A stretch of DNA of 64,000 bases, from positions 992,001-1,056,000 of the forward strand of contig NC_090775.1 of assembly GCF_001761485.1 (NCBI RefSeq), written 5' to 3'. The notes beneath the pieces were generated by a model. The model searched no databases, was not told where the DNA came from, and saw only the letters and a list, made by a program, of their open reading frames with translations. The position numbers and the translations under genes were made by a program. Source of the DNA: Yarrowia lipolytica (taxonomy: Eukaryota > Ascomycota > Dipodascomycetes > Dipodascales). Positions 1 through 10,600 of the stretch are shown here, piece after piece (position 1 is the stretch's first letter; the number at the start of each line of letters is the position of its first letter).

Positions 1-1284
1 TTGATTTTCTGTCATTTGTTCTCGGTTTTCCTATTGATTTTATCCATCGCCCAATTTCTTTTATTTTACCCACCTATGTTTAATATTGTATATTTTGCTC
101 CATAGTTTCTTCTCTATCAAGAATACCCCGCTGTCTCAAACCCTCTGCACTTTCCCAACAAGTTTAATGGGTAGCGGAGATATATCCTGAGGATGTGGGG
201 CATGGTGCATGTGAATTCCTTGCGAGGTTTCGATGTTTTCCTCCAATTTTGTTCTCGAATTCCCGTTTCTCCGTTTCTCCAAATGTGTTGAGCTCATGCA
301 TTTGCTCATGCAATGTCGTGTGACTTGTATGGGGAAAAGATAATCTGTCAAGTTGGTGGTATTTGTATTTGTATTTGTATTTGTTCGGGGGAGACCGAAA
401 GAGCATCCATGTTGACTCAGATTGAGACCAAATATCTGGTACAAACATCTCTAATCACTAGCGTTTGAATCCCATGTCCCGTAGTGGTTGTAGAGAGCTG
501 GCCTGCCCGTTTTCCATCAAAGTCTAGAGTGCATATTTCATGCATGTGGGGAGCAACTCGTTAATTTTAACAGCTTGGGTGAAAAATGCCGCAAGAAAAA
601 GCAGGAAAAAACTCACTAAAGCGGTCTCCCCTGTAAACCACAAGAGGAGAGTCGCATAAACACCTCTGTTTCTCGCGGCAACGTTAGAATTGCCTCGGAT
701 CCGGGCCGCACACTCCCACCAACACGCACGATTTTCTCAGATTCTAAATGAATATTTCTATTTGGAAAGGCTCACCTGTTGAACTCAACAAGGATGCAGG
801 CACGTCAACAAAAACAGTAGTGGCGGAAGCTGGTAACCGAGACCGGGGCAACGAGGATGAAGGAGGGGCGGGAGAAGAATTCTGAGGGTGGAATAATACT
901 CGCACGACCACGTGGAATACACCGGCGGTTTTATTCCGTCAAAACCCCGCGGTTCAGAGTTTCTACGACTGTCCCTCGGCTTAACTCCGTCCACTTTTTG
1001 GTTTCTGTTTGAGTTTGAATTACGATTGAAAATGCGAATTTGACGGTGAAAATTGTCGGAATGCGACGATAGAAACACTGGAATCGACAAAACTGCCTGC
1101 TCCGGAGGAGATGAAACACTCAAAAATCGCATATCTTGCCTCTAAAAGCTCCGACCCGCTCACCCGGCAAACAGGTCACATAACCTAAAATGCTAACTCC
1201 GAACTCTAACCAAGTCTCTAGATATATACATAACAGTGATCCTGTTGAGAGTCTTTTCGTAGCCACTTGCACAAACATCACAAA
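1..1284. other. Intergenic region upstream of the elongase gene
   Basis: No convincing gene is present. Open frames on the minus strand (about 136-448 and 785-1132) are short, low-complexity or serine/asparagine-rich and have no recognisable domain. A short GTATTT-type hexamer run lies near 358-382. The last 100 bases probably hold the promoter of the elongase gene. Confidence 0.5.
1222..1228 (+). promoter_or_regulatory. TATA-like box of the elongase gene
   Basis: An ATATATA run lies about 57 bases before the elongase ATG, a normal spacing for a yeast TATA element. The assignment rests on position and sequence only. Confidence 0.35.
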
Positions 1285-2199
1285 ATGCTCTCGTCAATCT
1301 CGCCCGACCTATACTCGTCCTTCTCGTTCAAAAACTCGCTCGCCGAGGCCATGCCCTCCGTGCCACACGAACTCATCAACTCAAAAACACTCTCATGGAT
1401 GTACAATGCCTCTCTGGACATTCGGGTTCCTCTGACTATCGGAACCATCTACGCCGTCTCCGTGCACCTGACCAACTCATCTGAACGAATCAAGAAACGC
1501 CAGCCCATTGCCTTTGCCAAGACCGCACTCTTCAAGTGGCTCTGTGTCCTCCACAATGCAGGTCTGTGTCTCTACTCAGCATGGACCTTTGTCGGTATCC
1601 TCAACGCCGTCAAACACGCCTACCAAATCACAGGAGACAGCTCCGCCCCCTTCTCCTTCAACACCCTCTGGGGATCGTTTTGTTCACGTGACTCCCTCTG
1701 GGTCACCGGCCTCAACTACTACGGATACTGGTTCTATCTGTCCAAATTCTACGAAGTGGTGGACACCATGATCATCCTCGCAAAGGGAAAACCGTCCTCA
1801 ATGCTCCAGACATACCACCACACCGGCGCCATGTTCTCCATGTGGGCCGGCATCCGATTCGCCTCTCCCCCCATCTGGATCTTTGTGGTTTTCAACTCCC
1901 TCATCCACACAATCATGTACTTTTACTACACCCTCACCACCCTCAAGATCAAGGTTCCCAAGATCCTCAAGGCATCTCTGACCACCGCCCAGATCACCCA
2001 GATTGTCGGAGGTGGCATCCTGGCTGCCTCCCACGCCTTTATTTATTACAAGGACCACCAGACTGAGACCGTCTGTTCTTGTCTCACTACCCAGGGTCAG
2101 TTTTTCGCTCTCGCCGTCAATGTCATCTATCTGAGTCCTCTGGCCTATCTCTTTATTGCCTTCTGGATTCGATCTTACTTGAAGGCCAAGTCCAACTAG
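1285..2199 (+). CDS. ELO-family fatty acid elongase (3-ketoacyl-CoA synthase)
   Basis: This 304-aa membrane protein is a member of the ELO family, which catalyses the malonyl-CoA condensation step of fatty acid elongation in the endoplasmic reticulum. The signature segments are visible: KFYEVVDTMII before the histidine box, then LQTYHHTGAMFSMW around residues 174-187, followed by several hydrophobic segments and a lysine-containing C-terminus (KAKSN) that could retain it in the ER. The box reads Q-x-x-H-H and not the usual H-x-x-H-H. The same variant occurs in the Mortierella-type C16/18 elongase subfamily, so it is probably functional and points to a long-chain (C16 to C18) substrate. The ATG at 1285 is chosen because the open frame upstream starts only with TTG. 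The chain-length preference is inferred. Confidence 0.9.
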   Translation: MLSSISPDLYSSFSFKNSLAEAMPSVPHELINSKTLSWMYNASLDIRVPLTIGTIYAVSVHLTNSSERIKKRQPIAFAKTALFKWLCVLHNAGLCLYSAWTFVGILNAVKHAYQITGDSSAPFSFNTLWGSFCSRDSLWVTGLNYYGYWFYLSKFYEVVDTMIILAKGKPSSMLQTYHHTGAMFSMWAGIRFASPPIWIFVVFNSLIHTIMYFYYTLTTLKIKVPKILKASLTTAQITQIVGGGILAASHAFIYYKDHQTETVCSCLTTQGQFFALAVNVIYLSPLAYLFIAFWIRSYLKAKSN

Positions 2200-4507
2200 A
2201 CCTTTTTTGACACTCTATTGTCAGTGCAAGGAGACGTTTTTCTCTCCTGCTCCCAAGTCATTCAGACTTCTAACATATCACAATATACGACACTTGAGTC
2301 TATAATTCTACTGTTATTTTGGCCATGTCTTGATTTTTGTTTTTAATTTAATTGTTCCTATATTCGTATTAAATTGCATTAAATGACTGTTAAATTCTCC
2401 ATATATTCTCCATTTAATAACCATTGCCCTATTGATCCTGCATTTTTTTCTTTTCTGCAGCAATTTGCCGAAAACGGTATAACTAGGAATAGGGTTACTT
2501 CTATATGGGGATGTATACTGATTTAAGGTTTAAGGCGTGTGAGCAGTGTGGGTTAGGGTATTTGGAGTTAGGGTTGCTATTTTCAGATGTAGCGATATGA
2601 TGAGATGTGGTATGATTGAAGCTCAGAAGACGCTCTAAAGTGGATAGATAATCAGTAGGGTAGCTTTTAATGGTATTTAATTACGATCTTGGTCTCAGGA
2701 ATCTTATGTACCAGCTTTTCGAAGCTCCCACATCAATATTGTAGCTTTTCTGCAATGTTTTATGTCATTCAACCTGTATCAAAACAATAAATTAGCCAAT
2801 AATTTCTATGACGCATCTAATTACTGTCCCCCATTCCATTTACCCCCCATATTTCCCCATTTCCGACATCACCAAATATATCCCATCTCATATCACTCAC
2901 ATGTCCTTGAAATTAACTTTTTCAGAATTAACCTGAATTTATCATTTTTAAATTATAAAATTCCTTTAATTTAAATCCACTCTTTCAGTCACCTTTCGTC
3001 CCTTCGTCATGAGACAGATCGTAAAGACGCCAAAGATATGCCTTGATTTTTTCTCCATTGTCTCAGAAACTCCTCCGGCCAAAATCGAGCCCGATTTCAA
3101 CCACAAATTGTGATAAATACACTCCACCCCTATGCCTATTTTCTATATACCACTATATATATATATATACACTATATTTTTGGATGCTGCTGTGCAAAGT
3201 TCAAGAGCACAATAAATGTATATATAGACAAAGGAACCCACGTGGTCGTGTGAGTGGATGATGAGGCGCGTCACGTGACTGCAATCGACGGCGGAGTTCT
3301 ATTTTCCTTCATTCAGAGTCGGTCACGTGACGCCGATCATGTGTGTGTTGGACCAATGACTAGGTTGTTATTCGGTTATATGTATTTTGGGGTAAGGGGG
3401 TGTATTAATTTGGGAGATAAATATCTCATTGTGTAGCTACGTACTCTGGGAGTCCATTGGTGTATTCCAATTATCGGTAGCATTTATCGATCACGAGATA
3501 TTGGCGTTATACCTGCCTACAGATGACCTGCATCTTTCGCATTATCGAAGGGAGAGACTAATGGCAAAAAGTACTGATAACGAATTTCAGGGGTTTACGG
3601 TGGTTGAAAAGAGATTTGGAAAAAGTACGATTGTAGAGCTCGGATCTGGCTCTCCAGCAAGCTATTTTGCTACCTCCCACCACCACTATGACACAAATTG
3701 AGTGCCTTTGGCCAACGGTGTGAAACACAACTCTAAGGCGTATAATACACTGAGAGTAAGAATCAAGAGAGAGTATAGATAGAGATATTGAGGTGTTAGA
3801 TAGAGGAGGGGAGAACATGAGGGGGGAAGGGGCGGTGGTGATGGCGAATTGAGAAAACCAACGGGACCGCGGGGAAGATTGCTGGTCACGTGACTGACGC
3901 GCCCCCTGGTCCCCGCTCGTATCTGTTTGTATCTCGGTACCCCACAGACGCGCTTCCCTGTGCATACGTCATCCCTCCTATCTCAGGGCAACCTTAAATT
4001 TGAACCATGCGGAAATCCTAGAGTACAAAACCACCCTTTCTTTCCGTGCACCTTTTATCGACGGCATTGTTGAACCGACGAGTGCAGAACCAGTGTGGAT
4101 ATACCAAACGTTACCAGGTGCTACTTCTACGAGTTTTGCTAGCTAGCCAACGCAGACGACTTTGCTAAGTACAAAAAACTAACGAACGACTTGCGACACT
4201 AACGACTTTTGTTTTCGGTTGACTTTTTTTTTTTTTGGTTGACTCTTTTTTTATAACCAGATCTGGGTGAGTACGAGAGATGGACCAACCAGGGATGTGG
4301 TGCTGGCAGACAAACAGGGTGTTCGGACCGTGTCTGGAGTACGGTGTGTCTTAGATATGGTGCTGGTGTGTTGAAATCGCTTGCTTTGTGGATAGAACAA
4401 AGACGCACATATTACACCCAACTATTTAGGTGCTAGGGTATCACAGTGGCATTCTGGAACAGTACTGCACGTTGCCAGAGACACCCTTTGGCGCCGACAC
4501 ACTCACT
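2200..4507. other. Long intergenic region, no convincing gene
   Basis: About 2.3 kb without a supportable gene. It is AT-rich at 2300-3200, including an (AT)n run at about 3153-3169, and carries three perfect GTCACGTGAC palindromes at 3270-3279, 3322-3331 and 3885-3894. An open frame at 3429-3701 has no ATG until its second half and no recognised domain. Poly-T tracts near 4217-4252 precede the splice signals of the downstream sugar porter. Confidence 0.5.
3270..3894. promoter_or_regulatory. Cluster of three GTCACGTGAC palindromes
   Basis: Three identical 10-bp palindromes lie at 3270-3279, 3322-3331 and 3885-3894. CACGTG is the E-box core bound by basic helix-loop-helix factors such as Cbf1 and Pho4 in yeasts. 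No adjacent gene start is obvious, so what they control is unknown. Confidence 0.35.
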
Positions 4508-4985
4508 ATGAACCCATTCACCCCACAAATGCACTACTATTTGATCGAACAAAAACTAACCACAGCTGTTTACAAGTGAGTAACCAAGGGTATTCGGGAG
4601 GCATGCTGTGCATGGCGCGATGATGTTGCTGCCGCAATGTGGGTGTGGGCTGATGGTCTGTTACGACTGCAGTAAATCTAGATGTTTTCGCCCTAGACAG
4701 ATATGACCACACGTCCGGAGGAGGACGGTGGTTAAGCTGTTGGCTAAAAAAGACGACATTACTCCTAACCAGGGAGCCTCTCTTGTGTGTCGGGTTCGAG
4801 TACGAGTACATCATTGTGTACGGCTGAGTCGATAATACTGCTGGTGCCCTTCTGATGCGAATAGCTGCAGCTGTGGTTTGTCCTGGAGGTATACTCAGCT
4901 TCGCTGATGTTGCTGGTCGTGTGGCGTGTCATTACCCATTGGAGATGATAACCATCATCGTTATTCTCTTCTCTTACTAACACAG
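4267..4985 (+). other. 5'-leader splice signals of the sugar porter (alternative introns)
   Basis: Two donor sites (GTGAGT at 4267 and 4576) and two Yarrowia-type acceptors (CTAACCACAG ending at 4565 and CTAACACAG ending at 4985) are present. Splicing 4576-4985 joins a short exon with an ATG at 4508 in frame to the main open frame and adds 27 residues. Splicing 4267-4985, or both introns in series, leaves only a non-coding leader and the ATG at 4996. Which form is used cannot be told from sequence. Confidence 0.55.
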
Positions 4986-4995
4986 ACTTTCCAAC

Positions 4996-6594
4996 ATGTT
5001 TTCGTTAACGGGCAAACCGCTGCTCTATTTTACGTCAGTGTTCGTCTCTCTGGGCGTGTTCCTGTTTGGATACGACCAGGGAGTCATGTCCGGCATCATC
5101 ACGGGCTTCTACTTCAAGGAGTACTTCCATGAGCCCACCCGAGCCGAAATCGGAACCATGGTGTCGATTCTTGAGGTCGGAGCGTTTGTCTCGTCGCTCA
5201 TGGTCGGCCGAATCGGTGACATTATTGGCCGACGAAAAACCATCATGTACGGTGCCTTCATCTTCATCATCGGAGGTGCCTTCCAGACATTTGCCGTCAG
5301 CATGTCCGAGATGATTTTGGGCCGAGTAGTGGCCGGTTTCGGCGTTGGTATGCTGTCGACCATTGTGCCAGTCTATCAGTCTGAGATCTCGCCTCCTCAC
5401 AACCGAGGCAAGCTCGCGTGCATCGAGTTCACGGGAAACATTGTGGGCTATGCCAGCTCAGTGTGGGTGGACTACTTCTGCAGTTTCATCAATTCCAACA
5501 TGAGCTGGCGTATCCCACTGTTTCTGCAGTGTGCTATGGGCGCTCTTTTGTTTGGAGGCTCGTTCCTAATTGCCGAGACTCCTCGATGGTTGCTGGATAA
5601 CGACCATGACGAGGAGGGATTGGTTGTCCTGGCCAACCTGCATGGAGGAGGAGACATTGACTCTCCTCTGGCTAAGCAGGAATATCGGGAGATTAAGCAG
5701 TCCGTTTTGATCCACCGGCTCGAGGGCGAGCGATCATATACCGACATGTGGAAGAAGTACAAGAAGCGAGTGCTGATTGCCATGTCGTCGCAGATGTTTG
5801 CCCAGCTCAACGGTATCAACGTCATCTCTTACTACGCTCCTCTGGTGTTTGAAGAGGCAGGATGGGTCGGACGGTCTGCTATTCTCATGACCGGTATCAA
5901 CGGTATCGTCTACGTGTGTTCCACTATTCCCCCGTGGTACCTCGTGGACAAATGGGGCCGAAGACCTATTCTTCTGTCCGGTGCAGTAATTATGGCTATT
6001 TCCCTGGCGTCTGTGGCGTTCTGGATGCGTCTAGACTTTGCACATACACCGGCTCTGGTGGTGATTTCCGTCGTCATCTTCAACGCTGCTTTTGGATACT
6101 CGTGGGGCCCCATTCCCTGGCTCTATCCCCCTGAGATTATGCCTCTTACCATCCGAGCCAAGGGAGCTTCTCTGTCAACCGCCACCAACTGGGCCTTTAA
6201 CTGGCTGGTGGGATATATGACCCCCATTCTCCAGGAGACCATCAAGTGGCGACTGTATTTGATGCATGCCGCCTTCTGTAGTCTTTCGTTTGTTCTCGTC
6301 TACTTCACCTACCCGGAGACCTCGGGAATCAACTTGGAAGACATGGACTCGTTGTTCGGCGACAAGTCTGTTGTGAACACCCCCGACTCGCGGTCTTTGC
6401 TTGGTGATCGAGACACTCCAGAGCCTGACGTGCCTCACAGTTATACTGATGCTGCCACCGATCGACTGCCTGCTGGTATGCAGGGCTATGGCTCCGCTCC
6501 CAGCTCGAGAGGAGGCAGTGTGGTCGGAAGTCCCCGACGAGGAAACAGTGTGGTTGGGTCTCCCAAGCGGGACTTCCCTCAACCTCCGGTATAA
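4996..6594 (+). CDS. MFS sugar porter (hexose/polyol transporter family)
   Basis: This 532-aa, 12-helix permease belongs to the sugar porter branch of the major facilitator superfamily and should move a sugar or polyol across the plasma membrane. Visible family motifs include GYDQGVMSG (about residue 25), GRIGDIIGRRK, ETPRWLL, QLNGINVISYY (about 270), DKWGRRP and YPETSG at the end of helix 12 (about 440). The cytoplasmic tail (about 455-532) is acidic, then carries two SVVGSP units at residues 508 and 518, each followed by basic residues. These look like proline-directed phosphorylation sites. The ATG at 4996 fits the usual N-terminus of homologues. An upstream exon beginning at 4508 could add 27 residues if the 4576-4985 intron is removed. 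The substrate cannot be told from sequence. Confidence 0.9.
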   Translation: MFSLTGKPLLYFTSVFVSLGVFLFGYDQGVMSGIITGFYFKEYFHEPTRAEIGTMVSILEVGAFVSSLMVGRIGDIIGRRKTIMYGAFIFIIGGAFQTFAVSMSEMILGRVVAGFGVGMLSTIVPVYQSEISPPHNRGKLACIEFTGNIVGYASSVWVDYFCSFINSNMSWRIPLFLQCAMGALLFGGSFLIAETPRWLLDNDHDEEGLVVLANLHGGGDIDSPLAKQEYREIKQSVLIHRLEGERSYTDMWKKYKKRVLIAMSSQMFAQLNGINVISYYAPLVFEEAGWVGRSAILMTGINGIVYVCSTIPPWYLVDKWGRRPILLSGAVIMAISLASVAFWMRLDFAHTPALVVISVVIFNAAFGYSWGPIPWLYPPEIMPLTIRAKGASLSTATNWAFNWLVGYMTPILQETIKWRLYLMHAAFCSLSFVLVYFTYPETSGINLEDMDSLFGDKSVVNTPDSRSLLGDRDTPEPDVPHSYTDAATDRLPAGMQGYGSAPSSRGGSVVGSPRRGNSVVGSPKRDFPQPPV

Positions 6595-7643
6595 TGTCGT
6601 ATGAAGCGATGTTACACACACGGAGCACACTAACCAAGCTCCGAATCAAGTACACTGTGGTGGATTCAGGTTGTATACCATATAGAGAATATCATAGACA
6701 TGGTGTTGTGCACGAGTTTAGATGGGTAGAACGGCATCAAGCGTATTGTTTGTAGAGGCGGTAGAAGGGTAACATGCGGTTCAGTGCATTCTGTTTCTGG
6801 ACTTCTAGACTCGCACCTACAGCACAGTATGCAACTTGGGTTGGATAATGTAGCCTACTTGTACTTGTAATTGTAAAGCGTAGAAGTATTTGTATAGGTG
6901 AATGGACAATCAATTTCATGTATGGAACCGGTTTCTTTTGAAAAAGAGCTTTTCGTGTCATCATTTTACACTTTGAAATGTCCGTATGAATGACCTGTGA
7001 TATATGCCACTTGTTTAGGCACCATAGAAAGGACTATCATAAACACTGACATAATATATCTCTCCAGTAAGTGATTCAAGCTGCCTGCAGGCGATATCAA
7101 GTGAAGAAAAGTTTCAGGGAATTGTACTTGTACATAGGAACTTGTACTTGTACTTGTTTGCAGTGTACTGTACTTGCAAGATATGTGATGGAGCTTGTGC
7201 TTGGCTCTCGATGGCTGCGGTGCTCTATAAATAGCTTTACTAGTCTCTTGAATTCAGACAAGATTACTTGTACTGGTATCTGGCACCAGAATACGGGTCG
7301 TGGTTATTGTATGAATATTATATATACAGCCAGTAGCAGTCCCCCTAACTCGTAGGTGTGAATAACTCTGATGTGCGAGGCTGTGCAGTTTCAGATACAG
7401 TTTGGGGAGATTTCCAACAGACTGACATTAATTCCAAAGAATAAAACAACGACGGAAATGAAGGTCGGCGCAGAAATCATCCAAAGACCACTTTGTCACT
7501 CATATTCACACCTTCTACCGGAACACGAGGCGTCATATTGGGTTGTACAGCAGGGTGCATGTATGGTGCAGCACAACTCTAAACGAAGCAACCCAACGAC
7601 AGCAAGAGACTGTTCAAACCTGGCACTACAACCCCCCACAAAA
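6595..7643. other. Intergenic region between the sugar porter and VPS13
   Basis: No gene is seen. The region contains repeated TACTTG/TTGTAC hexamers at 7123-7179. Short plus-strand open frames at 7071-7355 and 7371-7727 lack any recognised domain, and the second merely runs into the first VPS13 exon. Confidence 0.5.
7123..7179. repeat. TACTTG hexamer repeats
   Basis: Several direct copies of TTGTAC/TACTTG occur in two short blocks. Similar runs recur elsewhere in the window, near 6858-6875, 21972-22040 and 59030-59050. Confidence 0.6.
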
Positions 7644-10600
7644 ATGCTGGAATCGTTGGTTGCCACGATCCTGAATCGTGTGTTGGTGAGTATTGACAAG
7701 CACGACATGGCCCCGCTGAGCAAATGACTAACCCAGGGCTCATACGTCCGCAACTTCGACCCTAATCAATTGAACATCAGTGTATGGAGTGGAGATATCA
7801 AGCTGAGAGATCTGGCCTTGAAGAAAGAGGTGAGTACGAGGAATGAGATTGGAAGGGAGGGATGTGATTCTGTGAGAAAAATGGCGACAATCGGCCCGGA
7901 TTTGATTGAATTACGACGACACAACGAGGATTCACAAGAGCAATCAGCATATCCAAGGGATGCAGACAACTTTGTGGAGGACACGTCAAGAGAAATGGAA
8001 GCATTGTGGATCAATGGAGTATTATTTTGTGATAATGTTTGCAAAGAACCCTTGTGCTCCGCTTTGGTACTCTATTTCCTGTGTTTACTTCTGGACACCA
8101 GTCTGGTCTAGACCGCCTGTTGCCACCAAGGGGTAGATTTGATTGGAATGGCACCAAAACGTTGGAATTTTCTTTTGTTTTGAAGATCAGTGCTTTGGCT
8201 GCTGTGGTCCAGCTTAGCACAACCAAACCAGATACCGTTCACTCACGAGCTACGCTTCCATTACTAACCCAGGCCCTCGACCAATTCCACCTCCCAGTCA
8301 ACGTCGTACACGGGCATTTAGGAGAATTAACCATTCAGATTCCATGGTCCAACCTTAAGAACAAGCCGGTGAAAATCACAATCGACAATGTCTTCATCCT
8401 TGCGGTGGCTCGACAGCAGGACAAGATTGATCCGGAAGAAGAGGCCAAACGAGAGCTGGCAGCCAAGCGAGAAAAACTGGAGGCTGCCGAGCTTATGGAC
8501 CAGTCGAACGAAGACAACCCCGCGCTGTCTTCGGACGAAATCAAGCGTAACCAGAGCTTTTCCGAGTCACTCACTACAAAAATCATCGACAACCTGCAGA
8601 TTACCATCAAGAACATTCACGTGCGATACGAAGACGTGAACCAGTTCACCAAACAGCAGTTTGCCATGGGAGTCACTCTGGAGGAGCTTTCGGCCATCAG
8701 TACCGACCAAGACTGGAAGCCCGCGTTTATTCAAGGAGGAGCTATCGCCAACAAGTTGGCCCGTCTGGGTTCTTTGTCCATGTACTGGAACTCGGACACC
8801 GCTAGTCTGGCGCCATTAGACAACGAAGAATTCATCAAAGCCTTCAAGGCGCTGATTGCTGCAGAGTCCAACGCTCTCAGTGACTCGCACCAGTACATTT
8901 TGCGTCCCGTGTCTGGAGTGGGCAAGGTGACGATGAACAAGGGTGCCATAACCAAGACAACACCCAAGACGAAGATTGAGCTCATGTTCGAGGAGCTGGG
9001 TTTCATCTTCGACTCATTGCAATACCGAGACGTACTGTTCACGGCCTCAGAGTTTCAGCTGTACTACAAAACACTGAAGTACCGAGCTCTGAAGCCCAAG
9101 GACGCCAAGCATGCCAAGGATAACCCCCGCGAGTGGTTCCAGTACGCCATCAAAGCGGTGCTGCAGGAGATCCACGACAAGAACAAAGTCTGGAGCTGGG
9201 ACTACATCAAGGGCCGTCGAGACGACCGACGAGAGTACATCAAGCTGTACAAGCAGAAGTTGGAGGGTACCCTGACGGACACTACTAAATTTGACAAGCT
9301 CGAGATGAAATTGTCGTACGAAGATTTGCGGTTCTATCGGTCTCTAGCGACCAAGGAGCTCAAGGAGGAGAAGCCAGAGCTGTTCGAGAAGTCCGCGCAG
9401 CCGGATGAGAAGAAGGGCTGGTTCTCGTGGATGTGGGGCACTGCAGACGACAAGGAGAAGGCTGAGAAGCCCCCAGTGGTGCTCACAGACGACCAGAAGA
9501 AGGAGTTGTACGACACCATTGGGTGGGACGAGGAGAAGTCTCCTAACGATACGTTTGACGTACCCAAGGACGTTACCATGATGCGTCTTGACGCGTCTCT
9601 CAAGTCCGGTTCTCTTCAGTTGTCTCGAGACCAACGTAACGCCAAGTCCGGTATTGCCAAGGTCGAGTTCACGGACCTGTTTGCAGCCTTTTCACAGCGA
9701 ATCGACTCGTTCGCAGGTGACATTGGCGTTGGCGACATGTTCATGGACGATTCCACAGTCGGATCTGCTTTCCCGCGCATTGTTTCCGGCAAGCAGCTTG
9801 CTCAGATGGGTACAGCCACTGCAGGCAACTTTCTGGACCTCACTTTCGAGAACAATCCTCTGGACGGTCATGCTGATTCGTGTTTGAGCGGTAAGATGAA
9901 GGCTCTGAACATCATCTACAACGTCAAGTTGGTTGAACAGGTGATTCTGTTTTTCAAGCCCGCCGACAACCATCAGGAGACCCTGACTGCGCTTATGAGT
10001 GTGGCTGGTACGACTGTGGAGGAGTTCCAGGCCAAGACTCGTATCGGACTTGAATACGCCCTGGAGGAACATAAGACGATCGACGTACAGCTGGATCTGG
10101 CTGCTCCTCTGATTGTCATGCCTCTGGACATCACCAATAAGGAGTCGCCGTGTCTGCTGATCGACGCTGGTCAGATCAAAATCAAGTCAGACCTCGCCGA
10201 CAAGAAGCTCATTGACCAGGTCAAATCCAAGGCGTCGCAGCAGTACTCGCAGGCCGACTGGGACCGGCTCAAGGTTCTCATGTACGACAAGTTCAACATT
10301 GAGCTGTTCAACACGCAGCTGTTGATTGGATCGAACATGAAGGACGCGGTAGGAGATATGCTGGTGGAGCACTCGCCTAATTACGTGATCGACCGGATCA
10401 ACCTCAAGTTTCTGCTGGAGGTGTCGATTGTTCCTGACGCTACCCACCTGTCTAAGATCAGAGTATCCGGAGAGCTCCCCAAGTTCCAAGCATCTCTTTC
10501 TGATGCTCGGTACAAGCTTCTGATGAAGTTCATCGATCTGGCCATCCCTAACACGGACTCCAGTCCCTCGGACACTCCCTCTCATGATATTTTCCTAAGA

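Noticed and set aside
785-1132. 115-aa Asn/Ser/Arg-rich minus-strand frame
   Set aside because: Low complexity and located in the likely elongase promoter region.
3429-3701. 90-aa plus-strand open frame
   Set aside because: It has no ATG until the second half, no domain and an AT-rich setting. Protein-like composition alone is too weak.
7371-7727. 118-aa plus-strand open frame
   Set aside because: It crosses the first VPS13 exon in a different frame and has no recognisable domain.
8039-8272. Open-frame extension before the VPS13 third exon
   Set aside because: This stretch is intron 2: it has a canonical donor and acceptor, and the conserved chorein start lies in the upstream exons.
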